64,000 nt of DNA from Manihot esculenta (taxonomy: Eukaryota > Streptophyta > Magnoliopsida > Malpighiales > Euphorbiaceae), in contig NW_025215482.1 of the NCBI RefSeq assembly GCF_001659605.2, forward strand, positions 512,135 to 576,134, written 5' to 3'. Every line of letters starts with the position of its first letter. Positions within the stretch are counted from its first letter, which is position 1. Positions 60,563-64,000 of the stretch are shown in pieces. The translations under genes and the position numbers were made by a program. The notes below the pieces were generated by a model that worked only from the letters and a program-made list of their open reading frames with translations, was not told the DNA's origin and searched no databases.

Positions 60563-62826
60563 TGTAATACCCGGCCAGACCCCGGTATCGGAATTCCTAC
60601 GTTCCGGCGGATTTTCCGTTGGAAGTCGGGATTCGAGGATGTCGGAGCTTGCCCTAAGGGTATAAGAAAGGTTTTTAAGATGTTTTTTTAAGTGTTTTTA
60701 TCATGTTTGCATGTTTTGCGTTTTGAAATGAAAAGGCCAAGGGGACAAAAGCCAGGTTCGGCCGCCGAAGGTGAAGTTCGGCCGCCGAAGGTTGCATGGT
60801 TTCGCATGCACGTTAGGCCGCCGAAGGAAGAGTCGGTTGGCCACTACAAAAGCCCCTTTGCCCGAGACTTGAGTGTTAAACACTCTGTTTTTGGGTCAAA
60901 GGTAGGTTCAAGCTCTCCTTGGTGTGATTTATCATGTTTTCCTCAAATCTTGCATGTTTTAACTTGATTTGAGCTTTGTTTTAGAGATTTGAGCAAAAGG
61001 AAGCAAAGTTGAGCACTTGGAGATTTTGATTGAGTTTTTCCCCATCTCCAAGCTTGGATCATCAATCCTCTAGTTCTTCAAGAGGTAAGCATGGATCCTC
61101 ACCTCCCCTTATGTTTAAAGCAAGTTTTAAGCAGTTTTGAAGAGTTTATGGCATGTTTTGGGGTATAAGCATGAGTTTGAGCATATGTTGATCATATGCG
61201 TTTTGTTGTTGTTTTTGGGGCTTGAACTAGTTTTTAGGCCTCTATATGCATGAGTTATGTTATATGTTAGTTGAGAAGTGTTGGTATGCATGTTATGGGT
61301 GGTTGATAGGATTTGGAGGCTGAGAGCATGAGTTGTGCTCGGATTCTGCCTTTCTGGAGAATCCAGGTTCGGCCGCCGAAGCAAGGTTCGGCCGCCGAAG
61401 CAAGGTTCGGCCGCCGAACCCCTTGTGGAGGCAGTTTCGGCTGCCAAACCTTGCCCCCGAAAGCTAGGCTTTTGGGTGAGAAAGGGGCTTTCGGCCGCCG
61501 AAAGAGGGAGTTCGGCCGCCGTAAGTGCATGAGTTTCGTCTCTGGATGAGACTTTCGGCCGCCGAAGGTGCCGCCGAACATGCATGAGTTTCGTCTCTGG
61601 AGAGGGGTTTCGGCCGCCGAAAGTGCCGCCGAAGGTGCCCTGTCCAGCCTTCTTTTGCCCATTTTTCCATGCATGCCTATGATGTTTTAGATGGGTTTTG
61701 GGGAGATACTAAGAGTTATGTTTAAGTAAGTTTGGTCCTCATTTGAGTCCACCTGTGTAGGTACGGACCCGAGAGACCAAGGAGGCCCACAGAGTTAGAG
61801 TTACAGAGACTGCTCAGCAGTGGACAGAGGTGAGTGGAACAGAACTTTATTTTAAAAGTTAAGAACTGTTTTAGCATGATTCATGCATCATTAATGCCAT
61901 GGTTATGTAGGATGCTTTGCATTAGTATTCACCAAGTTGATGCATTGCATTATTACTTGTATATGCGGATTGGACCGAGGCGATCTCAATAGCCCATAAG
62001 TCTGTCATTATTGTATGTCCTGTGTGAGCTCCTTTGGGGCCGGGCATTTACCTTGGATGAGTCCTGTGAGAGCCCTTATAGGGTCGGGCACCATGAGTAG
62101 TTAGTGAAAGACCTGTGTGAGCTCCTTTGGGGGCCGGGCACTGACAGAGGGAGTCTTGGGATCATGTCCAATCCGAGATGTGAAATGTTTGTGCAGTGAT
62201 GCATCATCTGATAGCATGTTTTAAATGTGATTTTGATAGATTCCGCTCACTGGGCTTTAGCAGCTCATCCCTCTCCCTAACCCCATTTTTCAGGGCCTCA
62301 GAGAAGAGAAAGAGAAAGAGATAGCAAGGGTAAAGGCATATGTAATAGTATAGAATAGTGGACATGATAATGATGTACAGTACAGAGTTTATGTAATGTA
62401 TAGAAATGATGTAATAGCAAGTTATGTATTGAGTTATAGAATTGTGCTTGGCCCTAGTGTATGTTTATCCCTTTGGACATGATCTTTTTATGATTGAGAT
62501 AATGTTGTTATGATGCGCTAGGCTTGGTGCATGGTAGTCTTTCTATCTCTGTAGTTACTGTATGGTACCATAGCAGGTATCACTCTTCGAGTGCATACAG
62601 ACAGAGCATGCATAGTCCAGGCTTAGTGGATGAGAAAAGTTATACAGAAAGAAAAGATAGTCAAGCAAGAAAAAAAAAGAGTAAGTAACAGTTTTAAGCT
62701 TAAGTATGATCATGTATGGGATTTATCAGGTACACAGAGTTGACAGTAGGCTTACTACGGGTCCCGGCGGCCTTAAGCCGATCTGGATCCTAGTGCCGGT
62801 AATGGTCCGGTAAGCGGGCTGTTACA
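60563..62826 (+). repeat. 5' LTR of element D
   Basis: 2264 bp, TGTAATACCCGGC...CTGTTACA. Palindromes TTCGGC-N-GCCGAA at 60757-60769, 60777-60789 and a dense cluster 61365-61640. The place homologous to A's TATA box reads TACAAAAG (60845-60852). Donor AGAG|GTAAGC after 61085, acceptor CTGTGTAG ending 61760, donor AGAG|GTGAGT after 61829, acceptor ATTTTTCAG ending 62293 (introns 675 and 464 nt, exon 69 nt). A tandem phrase GTGAGCTCCTTTGGGGCCGGGCA-like, three copies, lies at about 62010-62150. Confidence 0.94.
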
Positions 62827-62829
62827 GAT

Positions 62830-62841
62830 TGGTATCAGAGC
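62830..62841 (+). other. Primer binding site, tRNA-iMet (element D)
   Basis: TGGTATCAGAGC three bases after the LTR end. Confidence 0.95.
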
Positions 62842-63112
62842 ATAGGGCCTCTAGAGTACGGTGTGCTGAGCTAAGATGCTCAGGGATTAGAGATATCTCA
62901 CATCGGAAAGAGGTTGTTTTAGAGGGCAAGCACAATAGGAAGATCATGTCCACTAGGATAGGATGTTGAGTCCTGTCTTGATGAGTAATGCCATGATTTT
63001 ATGCATGTGCATTTAATGATATGCTATGATATGCTATGCTATGAGTTGAGGGGTCATGTGTTTACATGGATCCTATGATGCTAAAGTTCATGTTATGTTT
63101 TCAGAAGTTAAG

Positions 63113-64000
63113 ATGAGAGGAACCCGGCGATCAGCTAGATTGACTGGAGCTCCGCCCGAGAATGAGGGTATGGAAGGGCGTCCCCCTGCTTTGCCAAGAG
63201 CTATGTCCCAAAGGGCAGGCAGAGAAAGATCATCAAGGGACCCTAGAAGGTCTTTTGATGAAGGCAGGAGGGAGACAGAACAGAGAAGAAGATCTAGTGA
63301 TACAAGGGAAGAGATGGATGTGGATCCAAGAAGGGATGGAGGGTTAGGTGTTGGCACTACAGAGGAGGATGTGGGATCATCACATGGAGGCGGTCAGGCC
63401 TCGGGGTATGGTTATCCACCCCACTATCAGCCCTACCCATAGGGCTCAGGATATTCGATGGGAGGTACATCGGATTATCCTAGTTTTCAACCATATCCCA
63501 CATATATGCCTTATCCACCGTATTACCCCCCATATCCACCATATCCCATGTATCCACCCTCACCTTTTTACCCCAATCCAGCATACTCTACACCAGAAAG
63601 TTCTGCACCTCCCCCACCACCACCAGTGGTACAACCAGAAGCCCCAGTTATCCAAACACCTCAACCTGGCCCATCTGTGAGGAGCAAGGTAAAGATGACT
63701 GATTACCTAAAGTTAGATGCTCCTAAGTATCAATCAGGAGATGATCCGTTTGAGTACATTAAAGCAGTCAAGATGATAGCAGATGAGCTAGGGGCAGATG
63801 ATACCAGAGCCATTCAGATGGCAGGGTTCACTTTAAAATGTAAGAAGGCGAAGGAATGGTTTGGCGTCTATGTGGACCCTAGGTTGGATAACATGTCTTG
63901 GGAGGAGTTTGCTAATGAGTTTGCCGGATGGGCATTCCCAGATAGTTCGAAAGAGCTAAAGATGATAGAATTTGAGCAGCTCAAGCAGACAGAGGATTTG
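63113..64000 (+). pseudogene. gag: Gag of element D with one premature TAG, incomplete at window edge
   Basis: The ATG at 63113 ([19 protein letters not shown]) follows an acceptor-like GTTTTCAG ending 63104; an upstream in-frame ATG exists at 63056. After about 109 codons the frame meets TAG at 63440-63442. The same frame then stays open to the end of the window with typical Gag sequence: Pro/Tyr-rich stretch, [59 protein letters not shown]. In A the matching codon is CAG (Gln), so a single C-to-T change made the stop. It may be a dead copy, or a recent methylation-type mutation in an otherwise good element. The rest of pol is outside the window. Confidence 0.85.

Larger units (their letters stand above)
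60563..64000 (+). mobile_element. Element D: gypsy element, 5' part, runs off the window
   Basis: 5' LTR (60563-62826), primer site, leader and the first part of gag. Inserted in satellite after CCTAATAGC, so the expected target duplication is ATAGC. The coding strand is +. The family is related to A (same Gag N-terminus MRGTRRSARL) but the LTR sequence is distinct. Confidence 0.93.

Noticed and set aside
1..64000. Telomere repeats, rDNA, tRNA genes and host genes
   Set aside because: No TTTAGGG runs, rRNA cores, tRNA-like folds or host-type exons were seen outside the retroelements and satellite.

Overview
The window is plant heterochromatin: a tandem satellite with a 67-bp monomer, invaded by several related Ty3/gypsy LTR retrotransposons. 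No host gene, rRNA, tRNA or CRISPR array could be supported. The polyprotein order PR-RT-RH-IN with a C-terminal chromodomain, the initiator-Met tRNA primer site TGGTATCAGAGC and LTRs of about 2.2 kb indicate chromoviruses of the Tekay/Del type, and so a flowering plant. The species cannot be fixed from this sequence; a woody eudicot (possibly Euphorbiaceae) is only a weak guess.

Layout. 1-7827: satellite, + orientation. 7828-8827: gap of 1000 N. 8828-9447: satellite. 9448-19280: element A, a complete and very young gypsy element on the - strand with 5-bp target duplication AGCCT. 19281-22021: satellite. 22022-29392: element B, a non-autonomous element with nearly identical LTRs, a short Gag nucleocapsid gene and decayed pol. 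29393-30392: gap of 1000 N. 30393-37329: element C, cut by the gap, with many frameshifts and its 3' LTR present. 37330-43330: 3' part of element C', the element into whose gag C appears to have inserted. 43331-51433: satellite in the OPPOSITE orientation with 6-, 18- and 21-monomer higher-order repeats. 51434-52433: gap of 1000 N. 52434-60562: satellite, + orientation again, with a homogenised part and a 12/24-monomer higher-order part. 60563-64000: element D, 5' LTR, primer site and the start of gag with one premature stop, running off the window.

How the parts work together. The full-length elements would transcribe from a promoter in the 5' LTR, translate a Gag-Pol polyprotein, prime reverse transcription with tRNA-iMet, start plus strands at a purine tract, and integrate through an integrase carrying a chromodomain, which in this lineage is associated with heterochromatin. 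Element A has everything needed. Element B lacks an enzyme set but has fresh LTRs, so it was probably mobilised in trans by a relative.

Main observations for a second look: (1) all four LTR families carry the same ordered set of splice-like signals (donor, acceptor, short exon, donor, acceptor) with similar spacing, plus an acceptor just before the gag ATG; (2) the contig 30393-51433 looks placed backwards; (3) element C sits inside C' and must be younger, yet it is the one full of frameshifts, which points to unpolished sequence rather than decay; (4) each LTR carries clusters of TTCGGC-N-GCCGAA palindromes; (5) a conserved hairpin stands just before each purine tract.
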